Positions 35,504 through 45,456 of a stretch of DNA of 64,000 bases are shown in pieces. This stretch comes from an uncultured Geobacter sp. (GTDB lineage Bacteria > Desulfobacterota > Desulfuromonadia > Geobacterales > CAIOGM01), in the NCBI GenBank assembly GCA_903902855.1, contig CAIUWK010000010.1:1-64000 (forward strand), written 5' to 3'. Every line of letters begins with the position of its first letter. Position 1 is the first letter of the stretch. The notes beneath the pieces were generated by a model. It was not told the origin of the DNA. It saw only the letters and a program-made list of their open reading frames with translations, and did no database searches. Position numbers and translations under genes: made by a program.

Positions 35504-35629
35504 GTAACTACTCAGGTTGATAGGCTGAAGGCTGAAGACTATTAGGAAAACCTCCGCAAGATCAATAAAGGCGACCCATACTGGACGGGTTTAACCTTCA
35601 GTCTTCAGCCTCAATACCTGAGTAGTTAC
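35504..35629. repeat. Long inverted repeat, family G, between rluA-type gene and asnS
   Basis: GTAACTACTCAGG (35504-35516) is perfectly inverted at 35617-35629. Inside it, GGCTGAAGGCTGAAGAC (35523-35539) is mirrored by GTCTTCAGCC (35601-35610). The gap 35493-35636 lies between convergent genes and is filled by this element, so it could act as a two-way terminator, although no T-run follows either arm. Confidence 0.88.
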
Positions 35630-35636
35630 CTTCCTT

Positions 35637-37022
35637 TTAAAATTCCGCATGACGGGGGGTACGGGGAAAGGGGATGACATCGCGGATATTTTCCATGCCG
35701 GTGAGATACATGATAAGCCGCTCGAAACCGAGGCCGAAACCGGCATGGGGACAGGAGCCCCACCGCCGTGAGTCCAGATACCACCAGAGCCCTTCCGAGG
35801 GAATCCCCATTTGGGCCATCCGCTCTTTCAGGAGATCCGAGCGCTCCTCCCGCTGGCTGCCGCCGATGATCTCCCCCACCTTGGGGACCAGGAGATCCAT
35901 GGCCGCCACAGTACGGCCGTCATCGTTTTGCCGCATGTAGAACGCCTTGATCTCCCGTGGGTAGTTGATCACGAAGAGCGGCCCGTCGGCCACCTGTTCC
36001 GAGAGATAGCGCTCATGCTCGGTCTGCAGGTCCACCCCCCAGGCCACCGGATAGACGAAGGGTACCTTCGCCCTCTGCAACTCCCTGATGGCTTCGCCGT
36101 ACTCCATGATCTGGAACCTGGTCCCGGCGACCTTCTGCAGCCGTTGGATGAGACCGGTATCCATATGGGTGTTAAAAAACTCCAGATCCTCACCGCACTC
36201 CTCCAGGACCCGATGGCAGAGGTAGCGGAAGAACTTCTCGGCCAGGGCCGCGTCGGCGGCCAGGTCGGCAAAGGCCATCTCCGGCTCGATCATCCAGAAC
36301 TCGGCGGCGTGACGGGGGGTGTTGGAGTTTTCGGCGCGGAAGGTGGGACCGAAGGTATAGATGTCGCTGAAAGCCAAAGCAAAGAGTTCCCCTTCCAGTT
36401 GGCCGCTCACCGTAAGGGAGGTGGGGCGGCCGAAAAAATCCGCAGAGAAGTCCACCTCCCTAGCTCCCCCTGGCGGCGCTGCCGGATCAAGGGTGGTTAC
36501 GCGGAACAGTTCGCCGGCCCCTTCGCAATCATTGGCGGTGATGATGGGGGTATGGACGCAGAGGAAGCCTTCCTCCGCAAAAAACTGATGGATCGCCTGG
36601 GCCAGGAACGAGCGGACCCGAAAGAGCGCCCCGAAGGTGTTGGTGCGGGGTCGCAGATGGGCAATGGTCCGGAGGTACTCGAAACTGTGGCGCTTCTTCT
36701 GCAGGGGATAATCCGGAGTGGCGTCCTGATAGATCGTCACGCTTGCTGCGGCCAGTTCGAACCGCTGCCCTGCTGCGGGGGACTCCACCAGAGTCCCGGT
36801 GACCGCCAGAGAACTCCCGGTCCCAAGTCGGCTGACCTCCTGGAACGCAGGGAGCTGCTGCTCCACCACGATCTGGATGCCGCTGAGGCAGGAGCCGTCG
36901 TTGAGGACGACGAACGCCACCCCCTTGCCGGCCCGTACCGAGCGCACCCAACCGGCAACCGTATACTCATCCCCTCCCCTCCCCTGCGCCAAAACCTGCC
37001 TAATCCGCTTTCGTCCCGTCAT
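35637..37022 (-). CDS. asnS: Asparaginyl-tRNA synthetase
   Basis: AsnS charges tRNA-Asn directly. The 461-residue class IIb enzyme has an N-terminal OB-fold (TVAGWVRSVRAGKGVAFVVL) and the catalytic core with TFRAENSNTPRHAAEFWMIE (motif 2) and GLGFERLIMYLTGM (motif 3). The FRAENSNTxRH form distinguishes AsnS from AspS. The start MTGRKRIRQV at 37022 has GGAGG four bases before it. It marks the edge of the AT-richer glycosyltransferase island. Confidence 0.95.
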   Translation of the reverse strand: MTGRKRIRQVLAQGRGGDEYTVAGWVRSVRAGKGVAFVVLNDGSCLSGIQIVVEQQLPAFQEVSRLGTGSSLAVTGTLVESPAAGQRFELAAASVTIYQDATPDYPLQKKRHSFEYLRTIAHLRPRTNTFGALFRVRSFLAQAIHQFFAEEGFLCVHTPIITANDCEGAGELFRVTTLDPAAPPGGAREVDFSADFFGRPTSLTVSGQLEGELFALAFSDIYTFGPTFRAENSNTPRHAAEFWMIEPEMAFADLAADAALAEKFFRYLCHRVLEECGEDLEFFNTHMDTGLIQRLQKVAGTRFQIMEYGEAIRELQRAKVPFVYPVAWGVDLQTEHERYLSEQVADGPLFVINYPREIKAFYMRQNDDGRTVAAMDLLVPKVGEIIGGSQREERSDLLKERMAQMGIPSEGLWWYLDSRRWGSCPHAGFGLGFERLIMYLTGMENIRDVIPFPRTPRHAEF

Positions 37023-37219
37023 CGCCCCTCCATCTGTCGGTATGCCGAATCCTACTTGCCACAATTACCTGAAAAAGCAAAGAAATTCTTGAATAGTGAT
37101 GAAAAGCCATCAACGATCAGCAGAGCCTGAGTTTGACATATCACCGATAAGGAGAGCTACTTTTTGGCCCGCCATCAGCGACGAAGCAAAAAGATGACCA
37201 CTATCTTCAATGAAGGCAC

Positions 37220-38371
37220 TCAACTACACGCTTTTCCATAAACCGCCTGAGTTAGGCGAGCTGTTTCGCGCCAATTGAATCGTTCAGCCTGTTTCAATCC
37301 GTTGACGCTCATTTTTCGGCGTATAACTGCGTCATTCAAGGTGTTGAAGATTCTCGATGCTATTTCATCTACGGAAAGAGGATCGAAAAGTAATGCTGCA
37401 TTACCAACCACCTCAGGCAGTGACGTGCGATTAGAGCAAACCACCGGGCAGCCGCAGGCCATTGCCTCAACAAGCGGTATGCCGAATCCTTCAAACAAGG
37501 ATGGATAAACCATGACTGTGGCAAGATTGTACAGACAGGGGAGCTCTTCGTAAGGAATGTACCCGAGAACCGTTATCGTGTCCTGAAGGTTGCGTTTCAG
37601 TATTTCAGTTCGGAGTTCTCCGGTGCGACCGGTTGACATGCCGGAAAGAACAAGATTAACGACCAATCCGTACCTGTCACGGATGAGACAGAGCGCATCC
37701 AGTAAGGTGCGGTGATTTTTGTGAGGCCACAATGCCGCGGGATAGTAGATGAAAACGTCAGGGAGACGGTATCGGGACTTTACAGCAGTAAGAATCGCGG
37801 AATCAGTTATTGGGCGATACTCATCACCGATACCGGTATAGATGACATCGATCTTGTCAGGGTGTATGCCGTAACGGTCGACAAGACATTCTTTAGTAAA
37901 ATTTGAACTTACGATGATCCGCTTAGCCTGTTGCGCAGATGCGGCATAAGTATATTTTCGGAATCTCTTTTCTCTCTTCGTAAAAAAATCCGGATAAAAT
38001 TCCTGTTGCATATCCCAGAAAGTTAGCACCGAAGGTATTTTCAGTCCCAATGGTTCGAGGATCGTAAACGGGTGATGGATTACATCAACCGGCAATTGAT
38101 TCATTGAAGGTTTTATTATATCTACGTGTGCTACCTCGAACAGAACTCCCCTCATCAACCAGCTAAGAGTAGGTTTGCCGATATTATAAACCTTCATTTC
38201 GAAACGTGGATTGTGTAATTTGAAACTATCGACGTCTGAATTTTTGCAGATAACCATGTAGTCATCTACATCATTATCAGTCTGGAGATGATGAAGTAAT
38301 TGACGAAAATAAGTTTCGACACCTCCCATGGCGCCGGATGTAAAGCCAACTGCGTTGAGACCAATTCTCAT
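37220..38371 (-). CDS. Glycosyltransferase family 4
   Basis: This is a GT-B retaining glycosyltransferase of 383 residues, probably using a nucleotide sugar at the cytosolic membrane face. It has [14 protein letters not shown] near the N-terminus, the linker [12 protein letters not shown], and the donor-binding segment [20 protein letters not shown] (the EX7E motif). Sugar specificity cannot be told. It is the first gene of an AT-rich cluster that runs to 43443 on the minus strand. GGGGG lies four bases before the ATG. The 155-bp gap to asnS shows no gene. Confidence 0.9.
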   Translation of the reverse strand: MRIGLNAVGFTSGAMGGVETYFRQLLHHLQTDNDVDDYMVICKNSDVDSFKLHNPRFEMKVYNIGKPTLSWLMRGVLFEVAHVDIIKPSMNQLPVDVIHHPFTILEPLGLKIPSVLTFWDMQQEFYPDFFTKREKRFRKYTYAASAQQAKRIIVSSNFTKECLVDRYGIHPDKIDVIYTGIGDEYRPITDSAILTAVKSRYRLPDVFIYYPAALWPHKNHRTLLDALCLIRDRYGLVVNLVLSGMSTGRTGELRTEILKRNLQDTITVLGYIPYEELPCLYNLATVMVYPSLFEGFGIPLVEAMACGCPVVCSNRTSLPEVVGNAALLFDPLSVDEIASRIFNTLNDAVIRRKMSVNGLKQAERFNWRETARLTQAVYGKACS

Positions 38372-38410
38372 CTAACCCCCGACACCACGGTAAATTAAAG
38401 CCAGACCACG

Positions 38411-39205
38411 TTATCCGACTTTTTTGTCGAGTGAAGTTCCAGACATCTTTGAGAAATCAGCCATCAAAAGTGATTTTCTGTAAGCGAACGGAGCAAGCAT
38501 GAGTACTATTATCGTATTGGCGCATACGCGGAAAAGTGGCGGACTAATTCGTTTCTCAGTAAAAAGGTGGAGCCATGCGCCATTACTGTAAAAGTTAAGG
38601 CCAAAGCGCTTAGCTAAACATGCCAAAGATTCACGAGTGTGAAATCCCACATGCTGCCCATGTTCTACGCCGTAATACCACCAAGTACCGGGTTGTGGTG
38701 TTGGTTGTGGCAACAATTGCGTAGAAAAAAACAGATTACGCGAATAGGAAAGAATTCGGTTCAGTTCTGCCGCGGGATCAACCAGATGTTCGAACAATTC
38801 AAACGCGGTGACCAACTCAATCTTCTCTTGGCACGGCTCAGGAGATTCAAAACCGGATGCGAAAATATTCCTGCAGTATTTATCATTCCATAAAAAGTCA
38901 AAACCGTTATCACGCATAAGCCTTACAAAGAGCCCATAACCGCCCGCATAATCGATGAAACGCCCCTTACTATCGAAAAACAGCGCAATAATAACCTTAG
39001 TGACATTAGCCAACTCACGATTACGTCTGACAAGACCGACATCACTATCGGTTATGGCGGACGCGTACGCCTCCTCCAGCCAGTACGGCTCCTCTGTTTG
39101 GACGTAACCACATGCTGAGCAGTTATAGTAATCTACAGAATATTTTCCCAATACTTCAGCCGTGGAAAAATAGTCAGATGGAGAAGCACATACCAAACAT
39201 TTCAT
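38411..39205 (-). CDS. SAM-dependent methyltransferase with N-terminal zinc ribbon
   Basis: The 264-residue product opens with a probable zinc ribbon (CLVC near residue 3 and CSAC near 33), followed by a class I methyltransferase core: RFIDYAGGYGLFVRLMRDNG (motif I) and VTAFELFEHLVDPAAELNRI (motif IV region). Such ribbon methyltransferases often modify sugars in surface-glycan clusters, which fits the neighbours. The substrate is unknown. The gene is AT-rich like the rest of the island. Confidence 0.82.
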   Translation of the reverse strand: MKCLVCASPSDYFSTAEVLGKYSVDYYNCSACGYVQTEEPYWLEEAYASAITDSDVGLVRRNRELANVTKVIIALFFDSKGRFIDYAGGYGLFVRLMRDNGFDFLWNDKYCRNIFASGFESPEPCQEKIELVTAFELFEHLVDPAAELNRILSYSRNLFFSTQLLPQPTPQPGTWWYYGVEHGQHVGFHTRESLACLAKRFGLNFYSNGAWLHLFTEKRISPPLFRVCANTIIVLMLAPFAYRKSLLMADFSKMSGTSLDKKVG

Positions 39206-39278
39206 TATGTCTCATTCTGCGGCAGATTATCAAAACGGCTAGCAACATCCAATCCAACCTCACGCTGAGTAAAATAGC

Positions 39279-40352
39279 TTAAGGGGTATTTCGTGGCAAT
39301 CTCAAAAAATACCCGATATTAAGAAGTAATGTACGGGCAAACATCCGTGAATAACTTTTATATGATTCAAAACTGTAACAACGATGCAACGGTACTAACG
39401 GATATTCTCCCAACAGAGGAGAAGTGTCTGATATCAAAGCACTAACAACCTGACGACAAAACCGATCCCAAGTGAAGTGAGTTGCCAACAGTTCGTCTGC
39501 TCGTGCGACAAGCGATAACAATTCCTCTTCAGGGGCATATTGCAACCGGCGGAGAACAGCAATCGTCTCTTCAAGATCGTTAGTCGGGACATTAACAATA
39601 CCGGGAATATTCTCGTACCCACTGGTGGGCGTGCAAATCGGCACAAGGCCCCAAGACATTGCCTCCAGAATTGTTGTGGGATTTGCATCGGCAGTTCCCA
39701 GTGTGATCAGAAAATCATACTGGCGGATCAGTTCTTGGCCACTTTGTGAAGAAAAGTCCCTGTAACCCAACCGATGGAGCCCATTGTGACCTGAACCGCG
39801 ACCAGCCCATCCAAAACAGTACTCAGGAAGTGCCCGAGCAATCTTTGATAAAAACGAAACGTTCTTGACCGGATTATCATTGCCAATATAGATAAACTTT
39901 CGCTGGCCCGGCGGATTGAACTTACTCTTGATTCGGGGAAAGCTCTTTCTGTCAACGGCAAGGTCCAAGTGGCGCATTTTCGGGCTCCACCTGGCCAGAA
40001 AAGAGCGATCAATTCTGTCAAACCAGTACTTACCCGTTATGGCCAGAAACAGATCACATTTATCGATAATCGAGTCAAGGTAGCCGACTTGATTGACGTC
40101 CAGATTGAATGGCTGAAGGATGATAATTCGTGCCCAGTTTTCATTTTTGAACGATCGTCTGAAAATCGTAAATGGAATCGGATGAGGATGGCCGATGAGC
40201 ATATCCCCGGGATGTGCATAAATTTTTTCCAATGAATCCCACTCATATGTAATAACCTCACCCATCGAGGACAAAACCTGTGACAATACATATCCGATAA
40301 TGTCTGGAGCAGAAATTTTATTCTGGTGAGGATAGACAAGGTGAATCGTCAT
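39279..40352 (-). CDS. Glycosyltransferase (GT-B fold, family 4-like)
   Basis: The 357-residue product lacks strong N-terminal GT4 signatures but has the C-terminal donor domain KFIYIGNDNPVKNVSFL, ITLGTADANPTTILEAMSWG and PICTPTSGYENIPG, typical of family 4. The ATG overlaps the upstream gene's stop as ATGA. Sugar and acceptor are unknown. Confidence 0.8.
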   Translation of the reverse strand: MTIHLVYPHQNKISAPDIIGYVLSQVLSSMGEVITYEWDSLEKIYAHPGDMLIGHPHPIPFTIFRRSFKNENWARIIILQPFNLDVNQVGYLDSIIDKCDLFLAITGKYWFDRIDRSFLARWSPKMRHLDLAVDRKSFPRIKSKFNPPGQRKFIYIGNDNPVKNVSFLSKIARALPEYCFGWAGRGSGHNGLHRLGYRDFSSQSGQELIRQYDFLITLGTADANPTTILEAMSWGLVPICTPTSGYENIPGIVNVPTNDLEETIAVLRRLQYAPEEELLSLVARADELLATHFTWDRFCRQVVSALISDTSPLLGEYPLVPLHRCYSFESYKSYSRMFARTLLLNIGYFLRLPRNTP

Positions 40353-41308
40353 CTTGAAATTTTGCCAGACACAGCAGTGACTGCTCGGTATAGTCGATGA
40401 AGGGGACCGAGCAGGCCGATTAAGTGGATAAAATCTATCAGTACGGCCTTTCTCATAGCTGGAAGATGTTTTGTTTCATGTAAAAATTGATCGTATTCGA
40501 CATCAACACAAACTCTGCCCGGGCCTCTCAAGAGATCAGAATCAAGCCTGCCAAGCTTGAGCAGATGACTGTCAGTTACTTCACTTGAATGCGTCCCGAT
40601 AATACCAATATTTGATATGAGGTTTATCCGTGGCGTCACGCATAGACCGTTATTGAAAACACAACAATAAACCCATTGAATATCCCAGGTATCAAGATTC
40701 ATTTTAGTTACGAGATTAAAGATATAAACGTAATATTTGGCTATTTTTGATCCAAAATGATATTTAAGAAACGTAACTTCACAAGGAGCAGGCCAGCTAC
40801 TCATTCCTCTATCGTACAATTTCCAGGCACGCTTCCATGTAGCCCATCCCCAGATCGAGTAGTGCTGAGAGAAAAAATAATTTTGGGTACTCATATCGGT
40901 TGAGCCAAAATTGGTACCGGTAATCATCATGATGCGCTCGTCATGCCGGTATTCTTCCAACATTTTTTCACAAAATCCAAAAAAGTCAGGAGACGGCAAC
41001 ACATCATCTTCAAGAATTATGCCTTCCTCTTCATGCTCAAAGAACCAACTGATACCACTCGAAACCCCAACGCCACAACCGAGATTTTCTTCTCTGAATA
41101 ATGTTTTTACTTCGCAAGGCCAATCAACATCAGTTACAACTCCTCTCGCTTCATCACAAAGCGCTCTTTCTCCAGAGCGGTCAATCCGTGGACCGTCAGC
41201 AGCTACATACAACCGTGGTGGTCGCACCTGACGAATTACTTCAAAAACCTGGCGGGTTGTCTCTGGACGATTAAAAACCAAGAACAGAACAGCAGTACTC
41301 AGAGACAT
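40349..41308 (-). CDS. GT-A type glycosyltransferase, family 2-like
   Basis: The 319-residue product resembles nucleotide-sugar transferases found in O-antigen clusters: STAVLFLVFNRPETTRQVFE, LYVAADGPR, GIILEDDVLPSPDFFGFCEK (metal-binding acidic motif) and YSIWGWATWKRAW. It has no obvious transmembrane segment apart from a weak hydrophobic stretch near the C-terminus. It overlaps the next gene by four bases. The substrate is unknown. Confidence 0.8.
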   Translation of the reverse strand: MSLSTAVLFLVFNRPETTRQVFEVIRQVRPPRLYVAADGPRIDRSGERALCDEARGVVTDVDWPCEVKTLFREENLGCGVGVSSGISWFFEHEEEGIILEDDVLPSPDFFGFCEKMLEEYRHDERIMMITGTNFGSTDMSTQNYFFSQHYSIWGWATWKRAWKLYDRGMSSWPAPCEVTFLKYHFGSKIAKYYVYIFNLVTKMNLDTWDIQWVYCCVFNNGLCVTPRINLISNIGIIGTHSSEVTDSHLLKLGRLDSDLLRGPGRVCVDVEYDQFLHETKHLPAMRKAVLIDFIHLIGLLGPLHRLYRAVTAVSGKISR

Positions 41309-41344
41309 TTATCGCTCTTTTCTCACAATAAATTTAGCAGTCAC

Positions 41345-42685
41345 TCAGCGAAACAGATATTTCACGAATAAAAAAGATCTTATATGTAAATAAAATATCG
41401 GCCTTGTTCTTTCAATAACAACATTTAGCAATACTGATGCAAATGCTTGAGATATAACAGTAGCAATAGCAGCGCCAACTATCCCGTAAGCAGGAATAAG
41501 AAAAACGTTCAAAATAATATTTAAAACAGCCCCGGATGACAATCTAAACAAAGCAACTTTGGTCATGTTTTCTGTCAGGTCCCATGGACCTTGTGCTACA
41601 CCCAAGAAAACAAAAAGTGACGCCCAGATGTGAATCGCCAACACCTGACCGGCGGCTGAAAAACCCGAACCGTACAGAGATACGATTAATCGAGAAGAAA
41701 TAAAAGTCATTGGCACGGCTATGGATAACGACAGTACCACCATGAGGCTGAATAGCCTCTGAATACGCCGGTAATAGAGTGATTCATCGTCTATCCTCGC
41801 CTGAACAACAGATGGAAACACAGAGGACACAATAGCCAACGGAACAAAGTACCATATTTCGGACAGCCCAATCGCAGCAGAATAAATACCGACTGCTTTA
41901 GCACCCAACAATTGAGCAATCATGACCTGATCTATTTTCATATAAATAGCGACTGAAACACCGCTCAAAATCATCGGCCAACTGTCTTTCAACATTCGTC
42001 CTGCCCAGAGACGACTCCAGCGCCATTTTTTCAGCCTTTGCCCTGAGCGATGGTAGATAACAACAAGGCCTACTGTACCGAGCACTATTTCTGCAAGGCC
42101 AGCCATGGCAAACAATGTCAACGGCGCATGAAACCAAATCAATCCGACTTTAAAGATAGAGAGAATGATAAAAGATGTATTACGGGCCCAAACAGTACAC
42201 TTTGCTGCCACTTGTGATTGGAACCAGAAGTCTATTACATCAAACACCTGAAAAATTGTTCCAACGGCAATAATCCCGACTAACCAGACAACAAGAGCAT
42301 CACCTTGCCAAAACCACGTGATGCTGCCAACCGTCAACAAAAACAGGACAACTCCTCCCATCAACTTAAGGACAAAAGCTGTTCCGAGAATTTCATTCCG
42401 TCGTTCCGGTTCTCTGATAAGTTCTCTTACCACAATCCCATCTAATCCCAGGGTTGCGATCGCCGAAAACAGTGCCACATAAGCCCCGGCATAACTGAGG
42501 AAACCGAACTGTTCGGGACCAAGATAACGTGCCACCCAGATTCCAACAAATAATCCGACCACCATTCGCAGAACCTTATCTGCTAACATCCATCCAATGT
42601 TGCCAATAATTTTCTGGAGATTGTGTCGCCCTTCCAGTTGTTTTCTGACAATTACTGGTAGTTTAGAAATCCAGAATTGAGTCAT
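41345..42685 (-). CDS. Polysaccharide flippase, Wzx/RfbX type
   Basis: The 446-residue protein has about 12-14 hydrophobic helices throughout, beginning LQKIIGNIGWMLADKVLRMV and RYLGPEQFGFLSYAGAYVAL, the usual N-terminus of Wzx exporters. It would flip a lipid-linked oligosaccharide across the inner membrane. The ATG at 42685 overlaps the upstream stop as ATGA, which fixes the start. Neither a Wzy-type polymerase nor a chain-length regulator is visible in the island. Confidence 0.9.
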   Translation of the reverse strand: MTQFWISKLPVIVRKQLEGRHNLQKIIGNIGWMLADKVLRMVVGLFVGIWVARYLGPEQFGFLSYAGAYVALFSAIATLGLDGIVVRELIREPERRNEILGTAFVLKLMGGVVLFLLTVGSITWFWQGDALVVWLVGIIAVGTIFQVFDVIDFWFQSQVAAKCTVWARNTSFIILSIFKVGLIWFHAPLTLFAMAGLAEIVLGTVGLVVIYHRSGQRLKKWRWSRLWAGRMLKDSWPMILSGVSVAIYMKIDQVMIAQLLGAKAVGIYSAAIGLSEIWYFVPLAIVSSVFPSVVQARIDDESLYYRRIQRLFSLMVVLSLSIAVPMTFISSRLIVSLYGSGFSAAGQVLAIHIWASLFVFLGVAQGPWDLTENMTKVALFRLSSGAVLNIILNVFLIPAYGIVGAAIATVISQAFASVLLNVVIERTRPIFYLHIRSFLFVKYLFR

Positions 42686-43443
42686 TTGACCCAACCGAAT
42701 TCCCTCAGTTTTTCCTGCGTCACAACAATAAGATGTAAGCCAAATCTTGCAAAATACTGAATATTCGCAAGCAAAGCCGAGTATCCATGTGCGGAAAGCG
42801 CCCTTTTCACCTCACGATATCCCTGAAGCGCACTACGTCCGCTCACACCTCCCGCCTGTATGGCAACCAGAGTATCCGGCAGATAGGCAATCGTCACTCC
42901 TTTTCGTAACCAGCGCAGAAAGATTTCCACATCCATGGCTATGGCGTAGGAAACATCAAAAAGCCCCCACTTCTCGTATACCTCGCGACGCACGAACGTT
43001 GCCGGGTGATTGAACAGTACGAGTCGCCAGGGGTACCACCAACGCCCGGCAGGCTTGATCCGCTTGATGAACCGGGAACCTTCGTAAAGTAAAACGTCAC
43101 CATGCATGACATGAACTGTGGGATTATTTCTGAAAAAATCGGCCACCTGTTCCAATGCTCCCGGCAATAAAACGTCATCGGAGTTAATCAGTGCTATAAC
43201 TTCACCACCTGCTTGGCGAATACCCTTATTAAAAGCATCTGCTATACCAGCGTCGGGTTCACTTAAAAAAAAGCTTATGGCAGATCCATAAGAAGTGACC
43301 AACTCTTGAGATCCGTCATCTGAAGCACCATCTATAACAATATATTCCAATGGCGAATATATTTGGACTAAAACACTCTCCACAGTACTAACAATAGTCT
43401 TTGCACTGTTATGACAGACCGTAACTATTGATATGAGTGCCAC
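42682..43443 (-). CDS. Glycosyltransferase family 2
   Basis: The 253-residue GT-A enzyme starts MALISIVTVCHNSAKTIVST and has YIVIDGASDDGSQELV, EPDAGIADAFNKGIRQA and LINSDDVLLPGALEQVA (DxD-type metal motif). It is close to WcaA/WbbL-like transferases. Translation starts with GTG at 43443, with GAGG eight bases upstream. It is coupled to the flippase gene and is the last gene of the visibly AT-rich stretch. Confidence 0.9.
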   Translation of the reverse strand: MALISIVTVCHNSAKTIVSTVESVLVQIYSPLEYIVIDGASDDGSQELVTSYGSAISFFLSEPDAGIADAFNKGIRQAGGEVIALINSDDVLLPGALEQVADFFRNNPTVHVMHGDVLLYEGSRFIKRIKPAGRWWYPWRLVLFNHPATFVRREVYEKWGLFDVSYAIAMDVEIFLRWLRKGVTIAYLPDTLVAIQAGGVSGRSALQGYREVKRALSAHGYSALLANIQYFARFGLHLIVVTQEKLREFGWVK

Positions 43444-43479
43444 GCAGTAAACCTCTAAGACCTGAAAGATGTACGAGAT

Positions 43480-44577
43480 TCAATGATCGAAAGATATGGT
43501 ATTGAGCATATTATGACTATCAACAACCGCTTGCACGCCATCCACAAAGGCAGCCTTGCTCTCCTCGAAGTCGTACGACATGGCATACTCAATGGCCTTC
43601 TCCCGCAGGTCAGCCAGAAGAGTAGTATCAGTCACGATCCGCTCCAGATTTTTCACCAGTGAGGGGACGTCGCCCACAGGCGAGCAGAGAATAGATTCTG
43701 CCTTTGCTGCATAAGGAATTGCATCGGTTGTCACCACAACAGCTCCGCAGGCCATCGCCTCCAGTGGAAACAGGCCGAAACCTTCGTGACGTGAAGGATA
43801 CAGGAAAATATCCGCGCTGCTGAGGAGCTGCCGGAGACGTTGATCAGTGACAACGCCGAAGTTGCGCGTAGTAACCTCGCAGGTAGCCGGATTCAATTGA
43901 TTGCCGCAGACCCAAAGTTCCATTCCTGAGACAACTTCCGGACTCAGGGAGGAGAGGAGCTGTAAAGAAAGATCAAAGCCCTTGCGATAGGTGTCGCCAC
44001 GGGCCATCAGGAGAACGGCTTTCTTCCTCCCCTTCAACCGAACCAGATCAGCATCTGGTTCAGGGTAGAACAAAACATGGTCGATGCCGGTCTTGATCGT
44101 TATCATGTTTTTTGCCGAATATCGCCGATGGAAAATGTCCGTCAGATGCTGTGACATGGAGATGATCGGTTTCCCGGAAGAGAAGAGAATCCGGTATAAG
44201 GCATCTATGACGGCTCTGGTGAGTCTGCCGTCGGTATACTCCAGATCATCCGCCTGAGCGTAGTACAAGACTTCGTTGCGCAACGACAGCAGCAGGTGAA
44301 GATGAATTATATCAACAATGACGAGATCGTGGTGTAGGTTGTGCGTTGCGGCATGCAAGAGAAAAGCACCCCTGCCGGCACAGGGGATAACATCGAGCTT
44401 CAGCTCGGGAGAAAGCTCGAAGAGCGTGCCCATCTCCTTCACATGCAGGGTAACCTCATGACCAATTGAAGCCAGATGATTTGCATAGGCCAGACTCAGT
44501 CGATCTCCACCGCGATTGAGAAGGGAGTATCGATAAAAACCGATATTCATTTTGCGGCTGTTTCCGCTATTCGGCAT
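43480..44577 (-). CDS. Glycosyltransferase family 4
   Basis: The 365-residue GT-B enzyme has RYSLLNRGGDRLSLAYANHL near the N-terminus and the donor motif YPSRHEGFGLFPLEAMACGA. The start is ambiguous among three nearby ATGs (44580, 44577, 44550). I use 44577, five bases after GGGGG. The first ATG overlaps the stop of the UbiA-type gene, so the genes are coupled. Base composition is back to that of the chromosome. Confidence 0.88.
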   Translation of the reverse strand: MPNSGNSRKMNIGFYRYSLLNRGGDRLSLAYANHLASIGHEVTLHVKEMGTLFELSPELKLDVIPCAGRGAFLLHAATHNLHHDLVIVDIIHLHLLLSLRNEVLYYAQADDLEYTDGRLTRAVIDALYRILFSSGKPIISMSQHLTDIFHRRYSAKNMITIKTGIDHVLFYPEPDADLVRLKGRKKAVLLMARGDTYRKGFDLSLQLLSSLSPEVVSGMELWVCGNQLNPATCEVTTRNFGVVTDQRLRQLLSSADIFLYPSRHEGFGLFPLEAMACGAVVVTTDAIPYAAKAESILCSPVGDVPSLVKNLERIVTDTTLLADLREKAIEYAMSYDFEESKAAFVDGVQAVVDSHNMLNTISFDH

Positions 44578-44579
44578 CA

Positions 44580-45428
44580 TTACCCCCCATACAGCCCCCA
44601 CCCCGTGGCAACGACCCAGGCGGCCCCCGTGAGGAAAAGGATCGGGTCCTTGAGGAGTGATTCGGTTGGGTCCCCTCCCCTTCCCGACTTGATCCGAAAA
44701 AGATACCGCAGCAGAGCGAAACAGCAGAGCGGCACGGTGTAGATGAGTCGATGATGCTCGATCACGTAGAGGGTGTAGGTCACCAGCACCGCCCCGCCGG
44801 TCATGTACATGACTCCATCAAGGAAACCGTCCGGATAGGTGTCCAGAGCCTTCCGATGGGCGCCGGCATGGCGCCCCAGGGAATTTTTTTCACTGAACCG
44901 CTTCCCCGTACTTAGAAAGATCGCCAGGAGAAAAACGGTGAGAAAAAGCCATTCGGAGACCGCGATCCCGAATGCCTCTCCCCCGGCCAGGAGCCGGATA
45001 AGGAAACCCGAGGCGATACAGAAGATGTCGAAGAGAGGAAAACGCCGGAACCAGAGAGTGTAGCTCCAGGAAACGACGAAATAGGCCAGGAGCAGGGAAA
45101 GAAACGAAGAGCCTACGCGGGAACCGAGAAGGGTTGCAATGAGCAGCAGCAGCGCCGACATGCCGGCCGCCATGGAAACCGGAACCGAGCCGGAAGCCAG
45201 CGGCCGGAGTCTCTTGGTGGGATGGGCGCGATCCTCCGTCATATCCATGATATCGTTGAAGAGGTAGACCGAACTGGAGGCGCAGCAGAAGAGTGCGAAA
45301 GGGATGACACCACGCATCCAGGCGCCGGGGAGCAGGAGCGCCCCGCCCAGAAAAGGGGGGAAAAAGAGCATGAGATTCTTCAGCCACTGGTGTGGGCGGA
45401 GCAGGGTAATCATCGGCAGTACCATCAT
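44580..45428 (-). CDS. UbiA-family prenyltransferase, resembling decaprenyl-phosphate phosphoribosyltransferase
   Basis: The 282-residue protein has 8-9 transmembrane helices and the prenyl-diphosphate/metal motif NDIMDMTEDRAHPTKRLRPL. The DRAHPTKRxRP form is that of DPPR synthase (Rv3806c type), which attaches phosphoribose to a polyprenyl phosphate; quinone-pathway UbiA differs. The second acidic motif appears as LDTYPDGFLD. In this setting it may prepare a lipid-linked pentose for the adjacent transferases (inference). GGAG precedes the start. Confidence 0.85.
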   Translation of the reverse strand: MMVLPMITLLRPHQWLKNLMLFFPPFLGGALLLPGAWMRGVIPFALFCCASSSVYLFNDIMDMTEDRAHPTKRLRPLASGSVPVSMAAGMSALLLLIATLLGSRVGSSFLSLLLAYFVVSWSYTLWFRRFPLFDIFCIASGFLIRLLAGGEAFGIAVSEWLFLTVFLLAIFLSTGKRFSEKNSLGRHAGAHRKALDTYPDGFLDGVMYMTGGAVLVTYTLYVIEHHRLIYTVPLCCFALLRYLFRIKSGRGGDPTESLLKDPILFLTGAAWVVATGWGLYGG

Positions 45429-45456
45429 TGATTGCTCCTCCGGGTACGAAGAAAAC

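Noticed and set aside
37065-37219. Possible gene remnant between asnS and the first glycosyltransferase
   Set aside because: The minus strand has a short run of plausible codons (for example MAGQKVALLIGDMSNSG) but is broken by a stop within 20 codons; evidence is too thin to call a pseudogene.
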